A stretch of 43,667 nucleotides of DNA from Leidyana gryllorum EB-2025a (Eukaryota > Apicomplexa), in NCBI GenBank assembly GCA_048772705.1, contig JBLWGC010000206.1, positions 1-43,667 on the forward strand, in the 5' to 3' direction. A program made the position numbers and the translations under genes. This document shows positions 12,726-19,720 of this stretch, piece by piece (the stretch's first letter is position 1; every line of letters starts with the position of its first letter). The notes under the pieces were generated by a model. That model searched no databases, was not told where the DNA came from, and was given only the letters and a program-made list of their open reading frames with translations.

Positions 12726-12811
12726 ACCCGCCAAACCTAGGTGAACTTCCCATTTGAGACCGACTCACAGTTCTCTGGCGCCTCATTCGTCAGTGCAACT
12801 GTTGTGACTCG

Positions 12812-12884
12812 TCCACTGTAGTCTAAGTGGCTAGGATATGCGGCTTTCACCCGCACGATCCGGGTTCAAGTCCCGGCAGTGGAA
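12812..12884 (+). tRNA. tRNA-Glu-TTC: tRNA-Glu (TTC)
   Basis: Canonical Glu body with loop CTTTCAC (TTC, reads GAA). Confidence 0.95.
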
Positions 12885-12960
12885 GTCATTAGAGTACTCG
12901 ATCAAAGTGCTTTGATAACTTGCGTAAATAGGGACTGATGCGTGATTCCCGACTTGCACT

Positions 12961-13032
12961 GCCTTCTTAGCTTAGGGGCAGAGCATTCGCTTAGTAAGCG
13001 AAAGGTCGCCGGTTCGATTCCGGCAGAAGGCT
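12961..13032 (+). tRNA. tRNA-Thr-AGT: tRNA-Thr (AGT)
   Basis: 72-nt tRNA; acceptor GCCTTCT/AGAAGGC, discriminator T; A-box TAGCTTAGGGGCAGAGC; loop TTAGTAA (AGT, I34 expected) on TTCGC/GCGAA; T-arm GCCGG/CCGGC with TTCGATT. Reference copy for the Thr family. Confidence 0.95.
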
Positions 13033-13089
13033 CGACTGCATCGACTGGGCACCTGCAAGCTTATCGCAAACTCCATTCATCGTAGCTGA

Positions 13090-13161
13090 GCCTGGTAGCT
13101 CAGCCATCAGAGGGTAAGTCTCTTAGCCACGAAGTCGCAGGTTTCGAACCTGCCAGTACCT
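13090..13161 (+). pseudogene. Asn-like tRNA relic
   Basis: TAGCTCAG D-region and GCAGG/CCTGC T-arm are clear, but the anticodon region (GGTAAGTCTCTTAGCC) forms no proper stem and the acceptor does not pair. Relatives at 3409, 3482 and 23820. Confidence 0.55.
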
Positions 13162-13226
13162 GAGGCACCCACTAGCTCAACGCAGACTGCGGCCGAGTCT
13201 CGGGGTGCTGAAGCTCTTTCTCAAGT

Positions 13227-13297
13227 GCACTTGTGGTCCAAGGGTAGGATGCGAGCTTCCCATGCTCGCAGTCCGGGTTCGAGTCCCGGCAGGTGCA
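13227..13297 (+). tRNA. tRNA-Gly-CCC: tRNA-Gly (CCC)
   Basis: 71-nt tRNA; acceptor GCACTTG/CAGGTGC, A-box TGGTCCAAGGGTAGGAT, loop TTCCCAT (CCC, reads GGG) on CGAGC/GCTCG, T-arm CCGGG/CCCGG. All stems perfect; single copy. Confidence 0.95.
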
Positions 13298-13376
13298 GCC
13301 GATCGTACAGACTTGACCATGGCTGCAACGATATTTCCAACATTCCGGGGCGAAGAGCAATGCACTTTAAACTGCT

Positions 13377-13448
13377 TGTCCGAGCCAGGAATCGAGCCTG
13401 GGTTTGCACGGCTACAACGTGCTGTCCTAACCACTAAACGACTCGGAC
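13377..13448 (-). tRNA. His-type tRNA body with GTA anticodon
   Basis: Structurally clean His scaffold: acceptor GTCCGAG/CTCGGAC, discriminator A, anticodon stem GCACG/CGTGC, T-arm CCAGG/CCTGG. The loop is TTGTAGC, so the anticodon is GTA (Tyr) instead of GTG. No intron. It lies 343 bp from a Tyr body with the reverse change (13792). Compared with the His copies at 17392 and 36511, the stems are actually better paired. Confidence 0.8.
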
Positions 13449-13548
13449 AATCTTTGAGCGAGACTGTAGAGGTAGCGAAGCATCGATCAGGATGGAATGG
13501 AACAGGAGCGTCAGACAAACTACGTTGTAAGAAGTCCACTCCTCAACT

Positions 13549-13627
13549 CCCGGTGGGACGGAATTTGCTCGTCGAATATCTGATGCCACCACTACCATCA
13601 GATGCGTTGCCATCTAAGCAACTCGGG
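13549..13627 (-). pseudogene. tRNA-Tyr relic
   Basis: Tyr acceptor and intron-bearing layout are recognisable (CATCTGATGGTAGTGGTGGCATCAGAT), but the B-box (GAGCAAATTCC) and D-arm are broken. Confidence 0.7.
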
Positions 13628-13791
13628 CCGTTAGAGTACTTCGGGGCGGTACACCGCAGGTCGTGCAATCTTACCGGAACTCGAGTCTGGCACCTTCGAG
13701 CACCCCGAAATCCGTGCCGTACTTCTGAGCTTGAGAGCGCCACTGTTGAGGGTCTGAGGTTGAGCCTTCGAACCTCGCAGCAGTTGGACGG

Positions 13792-13871
13792 CCGGGGGTA
13801 GCTCAGTTGGTAGAGCATCTGACTGTGGTGCTGGCATCAGGTAGTCGGCGGTTCGATTCCGTCCCACCGGA
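13792..13871 (+). tRNA. Tyr-type tRNA body with GTG anticodon and intron
   Basis: Full Tyr scaffold with CCGGGGG start, 7-nt intron TGCTGGC and intact T-arm. The base after GT is G not A, so the anticodon is GTG (His). The anticodon-stem 3' strand also changes (ATCAGG for ATCAGA). The neighbour at 13377 is a His body with GTA. Confidence 0.75.
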
Positions 13872-14060
13872 AGTAGAGCGGTGGTTGGCAGACTGCTACT
13901 CAACCTGATGGGTTTTGGCAGACATCGTTGATGGGCCAATTGGAATCAATCTGGCGAAGAGTCCATCCATATACAACTCAAATCTTGTCTTAGCTGTCGC
14001 AGCAGCATATCTTAGACAACCTTGAAGAGACGTGGCGTATTAAGTCAACAACTGACAGAC

Positions 14061-14131
14061 GGGCTGTTCTGGGAATCAAACCCAGCACTCCTTCCACCCA
14101 AGGAATGATCATACCACTAGACCAAACAGCC
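14061..14131 (-). pseudogene. tRNA-Pro, 6-nt anticodon loop
   Basis: Pro body but one base short in the anticodon loop (TTGGGT), stem ATTCC/GGAAG, T-loop TTTGATT; probably inactive. Confidence 0.6.
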
Positions 14132-14215
14132 GACTGGTCGGTGGTGCGAATTGCTGGTAGAGTCGGGAGACTGGTCAATGTCAAGAACCACCAAATGCTA
14201 TGGGGTCTGCACAGC

Positions 14216-14288
14216 GGGCGACTAGCTCAAATGATATAGCACTCGCTTAACATGCGAGAGATACTGGGATCGATGGCCAGGTCGTCCA
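14216..14288 (+). tRNA. Ala-type tRNA body with AAC anticodon
   Basis: Acceptor GGGCGAC/GTCGTCC keeps G3:U70 and A73, the alanine identity set. Anticodon stem CTCGC/GCGAG is perfect, but the loop is TTAACAT (AAC, Val). D-loop variant GATATAGCAC; T-stem has one mismatch (CTGGG/GCCAG). AlaRS classically ignores the anticodon, so if charged it would carry Ala to Val codons. Confidence 0.8.
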
Positions 14289-14301
14289 AAGTACGTACGG
14301 C

Positions 14302-14346
14302 TGCACGTGGCGGGAGTCACTCTGAAGGGTCGCAGACCACAAGTGC
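14302..14346 (-). pseudogene. Gly (TCC)-derived relic downstream of Ala body
   Basis: Shorter version of 2395-2454; only ends are recognisable. Confidence 0.55.
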
Positions 14347-14383
14347 GAGAGCAGGGCAGTCAGTGTCTGGGGTGCCTCTGAAA

Positions 14384-14456
14384 CGGTCCTGGCAGGTTTC
14401 GAACCTGCGACTTTGTGGTTAACAGCCACACGCTCTGCCGACTGAGCTACAAGACC
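14384..14456 (-). tRNA. tRNA-Asn-GTT: tRNA-Asn (GTT)
   Basis: Canonical, loop CTGTTAA. Confidence 0.95.
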
Positions 14457-14598
14457 CAGCTACAATGTTTCAGAGGTTGGTAGAGAGACCCTCCTCTTTC
14501 TACCGCAGGATTCTGCAACCGTTGTTGTAGGTGCACCCGACAGACCACGTCTTGCAAGAGGGTACGGCTCTCGGCGAAAGCTGCAGCTGAGGGAGTTG

Positions 14599-14671
14599 TC
14601 CACTGTAGTCTAAGTGGCTAGGATATGCGGCTCTCACCCGCACGATCCGGGTTCAAGTGCCGGTAGTGGAA
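14599..14671 (+). tRNA. tRNA-Glu-CTC: tRNA-Glu (CTC)
   Basis: Loop CTCTCAC; T-stem CCGGG/GCCGG with one mismatch; acceptor GTAGTGGA has one change. Confidence 0.85.
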
Positions 14672-14731
14672 ATCCAGCAGAGTGTGCTTGTAGGCAACGG
14701 TTCCATTCCTACTCCCAGAGACATTGATTTG

Positions 14732-14804
14732 CACCGCCCGCGGGGCTCGAACCCGCGACTGCAAGATTAAAAGTCTTGCGCTCTACCGACTGAGCTAGGG
14801 CGGC
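14732..14804 (-). tRNA. tRNA-Lys-TTT: tRNA-Lys (TTT)
   Basis: Canonical Lys body with loop CTTTTAA (TTT, reads AAA); the only TTT gene seen here. Its partner copy at 42871 has TTC. Confidence 0.95.
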
Positions 14805-14932
14805 AAGGAAGCTCTAAACTTAGTTACACCCTATTTGCCGGTATGTGGAGCAGTGGAAGTATTGAGTGGTGGAACAATGTGCTTCAGTAACTTCCGTCAA
14901 TAGGGACTCATTCGTGATGTCCAGTTAACATT

Positions 14933-15003
14933 GCCTTCTTAGCTTGGGGCAGAGCATTCGCTTAGTAAGCGAAAGGTCGCCGGTTCGATTCCGGCACAAG
15001 GCT
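14933..15003 (+). tRNA. tRNA-Thr-AGT: tRNA-Thr (AGT)
   Basis: Loop TTAGTAA; D-loop one nt short (GCTTGGGGC); acceptor GCCTTCT/ACAAGGC has one mismatch. Confidence 0.82.
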
Positions 15004-15052
15004 TTGCTCGCGAGGCAATCTATTCTATAACTGTTCCCCTTCTGCGCAAACT

Positions 15053-15123
15053 TAGCAGTGCGTCGTTTCGATCGACGGACCTTTGGATTATGAGCCCAAC
15101 ACTTTTCACTGAGCTACACTGCT
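15053..15123 (-). tRNA. tRNA-iMet-CAT: Initiator tRNA-Met (CAT), slightly damaged
   Basis: AGCAGTG/CACTGCT, T-loop ATCGAAA, loop CTCATAA; stem TTGGG/TCCAA has one mismatch and the D-arm is one nt short. Confidence 0.7.
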
Positions 15124-15263
15124 GAGTCTGCAACATGGAAGAAGTAGCCGAAATGCAATTCTCGAGATGTTAGTTGCCCTGACTGCCCTACCATAGTGGG
15201 CTAATGAAATGCTGTGTTGGTTCTGAGGGCAACTTGTCCCGTCGGGTTAACCGACGACCAAGA

Positions 15264-15335
15264 GGGCTGTTCTGGGAATCGAACCCAGGACTTCTTCCAC
15301 CCAAAGGAAGAATCATACAACTAGACCAAACAGCC
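15264..15335 (-). tRNA. tRNA-Pro-TGG: tRNA-Pro (TGG)
   Basis: Loop TTTGGGT, acceptor and T-arm intact; one D-loop change. Confidence 0.92.
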
Positions 15336-15414
15336 GAATGGGAAGGGGGATACAACCGGTTACGTACAGCCGTAAACTCGAAGTGTGGCTAATTCGTCCT
15401 GAAATGAGTACCGT

Positions 15415-15455
15415 TGCGCAGAATGGGACCCGCACCCATGCAGACTTGCGCCTAC
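15415..15455 (-). pseudogene. Leu-like 3' half
   Basis: Reads GCGCAAGTCTGCATGGGTGC then GGGTCCCATTCTG on the minus strand, like a T-arm plus 3' acceptor. It lies back to back with a Leu 5' half on the other strand; the same pair occurs near 25289-25380 and 31605-31696. Confidence 0.4.
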
Positions 15456-15463
15456 CAGTATGT

Positions 15464-15510
15464 GGCAAGATGCCCTAGTGGGTAAGGCGCTATTTTCAGA
15501 CCCCACTCAC
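15464..15510 (+). pseudogene. tRNA-Leu (CAG) 5' half
   Basis: GGCAAGATGCCCTAGTGGGTAAGGCGC then loop TTTCAGA. The 3' strand of the anticodon stem runs into CCCACTCAC and there is no T-arm. Confidence 0.6.
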
Positions 15511-15593
15511 ATGGTCGTGAGTATCTTTCTCCCGCCTTGAAAGGGCACTGGCTACCCGCAGAAACCCCAGACTACTTATTTCGACGCTGCATT

Positions 15594-15674
15594 GCGAGAA
15601 TGTCCGAGAGGTTAAGGGGGTGGCCTTAAGATCCACTGGTCAATTCCGCCTGGGTTCGAACCCCACTTCTCGCA
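15594..15674 (+). tRNA. tRNA-Leu-TAA: tRNA-Leu (TAA)
   Basis: 81-nt class II tRNA; acceptor GCGAGAA/TTCTCGC, discriminator A; A-box TGTCCGAGAGGTTAAGG; loop CTTAAGA (TAA, reads UUA) on GTGGC/TCCAC; B-box GGTTCGAACCCC. Slight variable-arm differences from 25148 and 31757. Confidence 0.92.
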
Positions 15675-15689
15675 TAAGGAGGCAAGTGT

Positions 15690-15767
15690 CGGGGGAGGGG
15701 AATGGAACGGTCGACTACCTGCCGCACCCGCCGCAGTCAGATGCTGTACCAAGTGAGCGAACGCCTG
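15690..15767 (-). pseudogene. tRNA-Tyr fossil
   Basis: Aligns with Tyr through CAGATGC and the B-box area, but acceptor, intron and anticodon are decayed. Confidence 0.45.
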
Positions 15768-15853
15768 TCGTGTGACCCTTTGACATCGAGGTTTGCTCCC
15801 GAACCGCACCTTTTGAGTGAGCACCAAACGAAGTCTAAAGCGGAACGAGCTGT

Positions 15854-15921
15854 GCTGTAAGACGGGCAGTCGAACCCAGGTCTTCCGCCTGACGCGCGAA
15901 AATACTAAGGACTCCGGTCGA
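15854..15921 (-). pseudogene. tRNA-Asp fossil
   Basis: T-arm and anticodon region (CGTCAGGCGGAAGACC) are recognisable; both acceptor strands are lost. Confidence 0.5.
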
Positions 15922-15988
15922 CCTGCCCAATGACTTGCATGACTCCACCCTGAGGCAAATAGAGTGTAACTTAGTTCAGAGTTTCCTT

Positions 15989-16061
15989 GTCATCCTAGCT
16001 CAGTCGGTGGAGCGCGAGCCTCTTAATCTTGCAGTCACAGAGTGAAGTCCCGTGGGCGGTG
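15989..16061 (+). pseudogene. tRNA-Lys (CTT) relic
   Basis: Full-length Lys copy with loop CTCTTAA, but the acceptor 5' strand is GTCATCC, the anticodon stem is mismatched and the B-box is destroyed (GAGTGAAGTCC). Confidence 0.7.
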
Positions 16062-16122
16062 CGGACGAGTGGGCCGGGGAGTAAGAATGCAGTATGTTGC
16101 CTACAAGCACACCCATCTGCAT

Positions 16123-16195
16123 TTGCGCTGCCGAGACTCGAACCGGGATGGTGCGGGTTGGCGCCACATATACTTGCCACCGAGACCATAGTGGA
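16123..16195 (-). pseudogene. tRNA-Glu relic
   Basis: Full-length Glu copy, loop CGCCAAC; multiple stem mismatches and a changed D-loop. Confidence 0.65.
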
Positions 16196-16312
16196 CACGT
16201 CACCAAAGTTGCACTGACGAATGGGGGCAGAAAAGGCCTGAGAATTTTGCAACCCCCTCAGGTCGTTATCGAGACCGAGAGACCAGCCCGAAAAGCTTAA
16301 GCTTGTGAGCAA

Positions 16313-16380
16313 ACCTTATGCCGTAATCGAACCGGCGACCTTTCGCTTAAGCGAATGCTCTGCCCCTAAGCTAAGAAGGC
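16313..16380 (-). pseudogene. tRNA-Thr, anticodon loop deleted
   Basis: Good acceptor 5' strand, D-arm and T-arm; the anticodon hairpin has lost four loop bases (TTCGCTTAAGCGAA). Confidence 0.75.
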
Positions 16381-16449
16381 AATGCAAGCCGGGAGTCACG
16401 CATCAGTCCCTATTGACACAAGAGCACTTTGATCGAGTACTCTAATGAC

Positions 16450-16522
16450 TTCCACTGCCGGGACTTGAATCCGGATCGTGCGGGTGAAAGCCGCATATCC
16501 TAGCCACTTAGACTACAGTGGA
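16450..16522 (-). tRNA. tRNA-Glu-TTC: tRNA-Glu (TTC)
   Basis: Loop CTTTCAC, canonical; one T-stem change (CCGGA). Confidence 0.92.
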
Positions 16523-16607
16523 CGAGTCACAACAGTTGCACTGACGAATGAGGCGCCAGAAAACTGTGATCGATCTCAGGTGGGAAATTCACCTAGGTTT
16601 GGCGGGT

Positions 16608-16666
16608 GGGCAGCTACTCAAGTGGTAGAGCGGTGACTTTGCACGCGAGAGGTGAGTTTAGACACC
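16608..16666 (+). pseudogene. Ala-derived relic (TGAC stem type, TGC)
   Basis: GGGCAGCTACTCAAGTGGTAG, loop TTTGCAC, no T-arm; near-identical to 28387-28441. Confidence 0.6.
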
Positions 16667-16738
16667 TATAAATGCCGCAGGACAGGCTGAACATGGGGAT
16701 ATTTGGTCACTCCTCGCGGCATGTCGAATTCGACAGTT

Positions 16739-16820
16739 GGCAACTTGCCCGAGTGGTTAAGGGGGTAGACTCGAAATCTACTGGGTCTGGCCGGCGCTGG
16801 TTCGAATGCAGCAGTTGTCG
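16739..16820 (+). tRNA. tRNA-Ser-CGA: tRNA-Ser (CGA)
   Basis: 82-nt Ser body with loop CTCGAAA (CGA, reads UCG), discriminator G. T-arm GCTGG/TGCAGC slightly altered. Confidence 0.88.
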
Positions 16821-16850
16821 TGTTATGTGATCGGGCATCAACTCCATTCG

Positions 16851-16883
16851 GTCGTGACTCTGTTTTCAAATACCGCAGGTGCA
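16851..16883 (+). pseudogene. tRNA-Gly 3' fragment
   Basis: GTCGTGACTC...CGCAGGTGCA resembles the Gly-TCC 3' half with decayed T-arm, 14 bp from an Ala-type gene. Confidence 0.4.
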
Positions 16884-16896
16884 GCCGTTAGAAGGT

Positions 16897-16969
16897 TGGA
16901 CGACCTGGGCATTGATCCCAGTATCTCTCGCATCTTAAGCGAGTGCTATATCATTTGAGCTAGCCGCTG
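16897..16969 (-). tRNA. Ala-type tRNA body with AAG anticodon
   Basis: Ala D-arm variant GATATAGCAC, stem CTCGC/GCGAG, T-arm CTGGG/CCCAG. The loop is TTAAGAT, reading AAG (Leu). The 5' acceptor strand CAGCGGC pairs badly with GTCGTCC, so charging is doubtful. Confidence 0.6.
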
Positions 16970-17023
16970 ACATATTATGACCAGTCTCCCGACTCTACCA
17001 GCAATTTGCACCACCGACCAGTC

Positions 17024-17095
17024 GGCTGTTTGGTCTAGTGGTATGATCCTTCCTTAGGGTGGAAGGAGTCCTGCGTTCGATTCCCAGAACAGCCC
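17024..17095 (+). tRNA. tRNA-Pro-AGG: tRNA-Pro (AGG)
   Basis: Loop TTAGGGT on CTTCC/GGAAG; T-stem CTGCG/CCCAG has one mismatch. Confidence 0.9.
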
Positions 17096-17196
17096 GTCTG
17101 ATAGTTGTTGCCGCAACACGGCACTCGACCCATCCCGGACAGCTAAGACAGGATCTGAGTTGTTGACTCAACAGGCTGCAACCCGGCCATCCGCCC

Positions 17197-17269
17197 AGAC
17201 GCTACTGGGACTCGAACCCAGAATCCCCGGTTCCGTAGACCGATGCCATATCCATTAGGCCATAGCGCC
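17197..17269 (-). tRNA. tRNA-Arg-ACG: tRNA-Arg (ACG)
   Basis: Canonical, loop CTACGGA, all stems paired. Confidence 0.95.
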
Positions 17270-17391
17270 GACTAACGGAGCCGTCAAATGGAAGTATGTA
17301 GCGATCCAGAGAGGACATGGGCAGCTACGCCCGATCGTGGGTTTGGACAGGCTTCACCTACATCTCCCATTCGAGACATCGGTGGACATAC

Positions 17392-17463
17392 TATCCAAGC
17401 CAGAATTCGGGCCTGGGTATGCACGGCCACAACTTGCTGTTGTAAGCACTAGACGACCCGGAC
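17392..17463 (-). tRNA. tRNA-His-GTG: tRNA-His (GTG)
   Basis: 72-nt tRNA; acceptor GTCCGGG/CTTGGAT with wobble pairs, discriminator A; A-box TCGTCTAGTGCTTACAAC; loop TTGTGGC (GTG); T-loop CCCGAAT. This is the majority His form here. Confidence 0.8.
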
Positions 17464-17598
17464 GATCTTCAAGTGAGGCTGGTATGTCGGCGTGACCAAG
17501 CGAGTGGATCTCTGATACAAATTCGGACTTAGTAACCAATTCCATTTGTATTGATCGTGGAATCCTGTGCCTTCCTCGGGTACGGGGCGAGCTCCCTT

Positions 17599-17667
17599 GC
17601 CGCTCCAACTCCGTCGGTAGAGCACAAGACTTTTGAAGGGAGAACCGCGGGTTCGGGAGGCGCGAGC
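17599..17667 (+). pseudogene. Lys-derived relic family
   Basis: GCCGCTCCAACTCCGTCGGTAGAGC then CAAGACTTTTGAAGGGAG. The anticodon stem fails and the T-arm is lost. Confidence 0.65.
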
Positions 17668-17733
17668 AGTCCTAGTAAAGCTCGCTGAATCGTATGTGAA
17701 GCCACTGGCCGCAAAAATGCCAAGTTCGACAGC

Positions 17734-17816
17734 GGCAACTTGCCCGAGTGGTTAAGGGGAGAAGATTTGATCTCTACTGGGCCTGGCCCGCGCTGGTTCA
17801 AATCCAGCAGTTGTCG
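17734..17816 (+). tRNA. tRNA-Ser-TGA: tRNA-Ser (probably TGA), 1-nt insertion
   Basis: Acceptor, variable arm and T-arm are canonical Ser. The anticodon arm is GAAGA TTTGATC TCTAC with one mismatch and one extra base 5' of the stem, giving 83 nt. Confidence 0.65.
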
Positions 17817-17892
17817 TGCGATGTGATCGGAGGGGTCAGACACCAACTCAAGCGTGAATCCCTGGAATGGTGGGAAAACCAACTGTGTCTTC

Positions 17893-17963
17893 TGCATCTG
17901 CCGGGAATCGAACCCGGGTCGTCGAGATGGCAACGAGACATTCTACCACTAGACCACAGATGC
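17893..17963 (-). tRNA. tRNA-Gly-GCC: tRNA-Gly (GCC), anticodon stem mismatched
   Basis: Loop TTGCCAT, but the stem 3' strand is CTCGA instead of CGAGA. The partner at 24619 is intact. A T4 run lies about 14 nt past the 3' end. Confidence 0.75.
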
Positions 17964-18083
17964 ATAATATCTTGTTGAGCTAGTCGCCCGCTGTGCAGAC
18001 CTTATAGCATTCCGTGGTTTTCGCCCCTCATCAGATACCTGTTTCCAGAGACACACGCCCCTTTCACAGTCCGAAAGCTCCGC

Positions 18084-18156
18084 GCAGCCATTGTCTAGTG
18101 GTTACGACGTCTGCTTCACACGCAGAAGGTCCCGAGTTCGATCCTCGGTGGCTGTA
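18084..18156 (+). tRNA. tRNA-Val-CAC: tRNA-Val (CAC)
   Basis: Loop TTCACAC; A-box has one change (TTGTCTAGTGG); otherwise canonical. Confidence 0.92.
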
Positions 18157-18209
18157 GCTCGCAACTTTATCTGAGCACCACGAAATCTGAAGCGGAAAAA
18201 CGAACTGTG

Positions 18210-18264
18210 CTCCGAGACCGGGAATCGACCCTGATCTTCCGCGTGATAGCTATACTATCTCGGA
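18210..18264 (-). pseudogene. tRNA-Asp, internal deletion
   Basis: Both acceptor strands and T-arm are present; about 17 nt of D- and anticodon arms are missing. Confidence 0.72.
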
Positions 18265-18358
18265 CGCTCTGGATACGCCGGCCTCCAACCCCAGAAGTTC
18301 TTCCATTTTGAGATTCCACGGATAGAAAACGCGTGGGGCGGCGAGCCAACAACATTTC

Positions 18359-18438
18359 GGCAAGATGGCCGAGTGGTCCAAGGCGCTGTGTTCAGGCCGC
18401 AGTCCGAAAGGGCGTGGGTTCGAATCCCACTCTTGTCA
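18359..18438 (+). tRNA. tRNA-Leu-CAG: tRNA-Leu (CAG)
   Basis: Canonical 80-nt Leu, loop TTCAGGC, all stems paired. Confidence 0.95.
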
Positions 18439-18571
18439 GGCGTTGTAGTCAGGACAACCTGCGACTTCATCCCAGCATGCCCCCACGATGCGCGCGGGAC
18501 AGCCCGCCGTGCACGTGGCACCCGGCTAACTTTTTGTCGATACAACTGCCACATGATTCTCCAGCTAAGTT

Positions 18572-18591
18572 GCCTTCTGAGCTTAGGGGCA
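18572..18591 (+). pseudogene. tRNA-Thr 5' fragment at a fusion point
   Basis: GCCTTCTGAGCTTAGGGGCA is the first 20 nt of Thr, joined directly to a Met half-gene on the other strand. Confidence 0.55.
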
Positions 18592-18632
18592 GGATTATGA
18601 GACCTACGCGCTACCGACTGCGCTACACTCCC
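18592..18632 (-). pseudogene. tRNA-Met (elongator) 5' half
   Basis: GGGAGTGTAGCGCAGTCGGTAGCGC plus the CTCATAA loop, then cut at the Thr fragment. Confidence 0.65.
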
Positions 18633-18708
18633 CCTCCGACTTTCTCCGAGGAATCACCCGAACCCAGAACCATGCTGCCAGGCAGGTCGGGTCAAGATAC
18701 AACAAAGC

Positions 18709-18780
18709 GGGCTGTTTTGGGAATGGAACCCAGGACTTCTTCCACCCGACGGAAGAATCATACCACTAGACCAAACAGCC
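18709..18780 (-). tRNA. tRNA-Pro-CGG: tRNA-Pro (CGG)
   Basis: Loop GTCGGGT on CTTCC/GGAAG, so U33 is kept but position 32 is G. T-loop TTCCATT weakens the B-box. Relative of 27686-27757. Confidence 0.75.
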
Positions 18781-18922
18781 GCCTGTCGGTGGTGCAATCC
18801 GTTGGGTGCAGTCGAGAGAGTGGTCATACTATGTCGAGAACCAAGAAATGCGACGGGTCCGCATAACAAAAAGGAGGGTCTTTTGGGGTTGGAGGCCGGC
18901 TTGTTCAGAGCGTCCAAGATAG

Positions 18923-18978
18923 TGAACCTGCGGTCTCCCATCAAAAGTCTTGCGCTCTATCGACGGACTTGGGGCGGC
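18923..18978 (-). pseudogene. Lys-derived relic family
   Basis: GCCGCCCCAAGTCCGTCGATAGAGC and CAAGACTTTTGATGGGAGACCGC; 3' end lost, abutting an Asp 5' fragment (18915-18925). Confidence 0.6.
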
Positions 18979-19078
18979 GACGAAGCTCGGACTTAGTAAC
19001 AAATTCCATTCGTATTGATCGTTGAATCTTGGGCCTTCCTCGGGTACAGGGCGAAGCTGTATCAGAGATGCACTCACT

Positions 19079-19152
19079 TGGTCACGCACGGGCTCCAACC
19101 GCGGACTCAGAACTCATTAGGCTCACGCTCTGGCCGCCTGAAATACGCGACC
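19079..19152 (-). pseudogene. tRNA-Ile (AAT) relic
   Basis: Full-length Ile copy with CTAATGA loop; the anticodon stem and D-loop are damaged and the B-box reads GGTTGGAGCC. Confidence 0.65.
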
Positions 19153-19318
19153 GCTTCAGAGTTGAGGTGAACAGTCACTAGCCAAAGGAGCCGACTGATG
19201 TGTTCAGCAAAACCCCATGACTGGGATTGAAGCGGCCGCTCAGACCTTTCTGCACGGACAAGGGGCACTACCAATTCGCACGGGATTCCCGATGGAAGGC
19301 GTAGCCCGTTCCACCCTC

Positions 19319-19400
19319 GGCAAGGTGGCCGAGTGGTTAAGGCGGCGGCCTGCTAAGCCGTTGGGTTCTACCCGCGTGAGTTCGAATCTCACCCCTGTCG
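19319..19400 (+). tRNA. tRNA-Ser-GCT: tRNA-Ser (GCT)
   Basis: Loop CTGCTAA, acceptor GGCAAGG/CCCTGTC with one mismatch, B-box GTTCGAATC, discriminator G. Confidence 0.92.
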
Positions 19401-19586
19401 GTAGCATTCGGGGAGAGCGCATCTGCTTCAATGATTGAACTGAGGATTTTGTCCGACTCGAATCCAACTCTTTACGCTGGGGGCTGTATACAAAAGCCAG
19501 TTACTTCAGAGGTTAGTGGAGAGACCCGTGTTGCATGTGTCCAGTTGAGGAAGCGCTAGTCCGACTCTTCTGGGATGGGCTGAACC

Positions 19587-19656
19587 GGTTGCGTCCTTGG
19601 TGGTTAGCACTCGACACTTTGGATTCTCCGACCTGGGTTCGATCCCGGCGCGACCC
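19587..19656 (+). pseudogene. tRNA-Gln (TTG), damaged
   Basis: Acceptor GGTTGCG/CGCGACC and T-arm good; the A-box is shortened (TCCTTGGTGG) and the anticodon stem CGACA/TTCTC does not pair; loop CTTTGGA. Confidence 0.6.
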
Positions 19657-19720
19657 TTGAACTGGTCCTCACTACTCCCTGAAGCTTCGCCACTTCTCTT
19701 GGGCTGCGGGGACCATCCAT

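Larger units (their letters stand above)
11200..12730. repeat. Inverted repeat E, left arm
   Basis: Cys-Gly-Pro fragment-Asn-Ala-Leu-Asp-Val-Gly-Ser-Ala relic, mirrored at 39625-41322. Mirror sums run from 52522 (Cys) through 52290 (Asn, Ala, Leu) to 52355 (Ser), showing indels between genes. Confidence 0.9.
14700..15340. repeat. Direct repeat F, copy 1
   Basis: Lys-Thr-iMet-Pro with spacers, repeated at 42840-43446 at an offset of about 28110. Confidence 0.85.
17464..18176. repeat. Direct repeat G, copy 1
   Basis: Lys-derived relic-Ser-Gly-Val with spacers, repeated at 24190-24902 at a constant offset of 6726 across Ser, Gly and Val. Confidence 0.93.

Noticed and set aside
13205-13801. 198-codon frame, the longest in the window
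   Set aside because: It overlaps Gly-CCC, the His-type gene and a Tyr relic; its length comes from stop-poor tRNA sequence.
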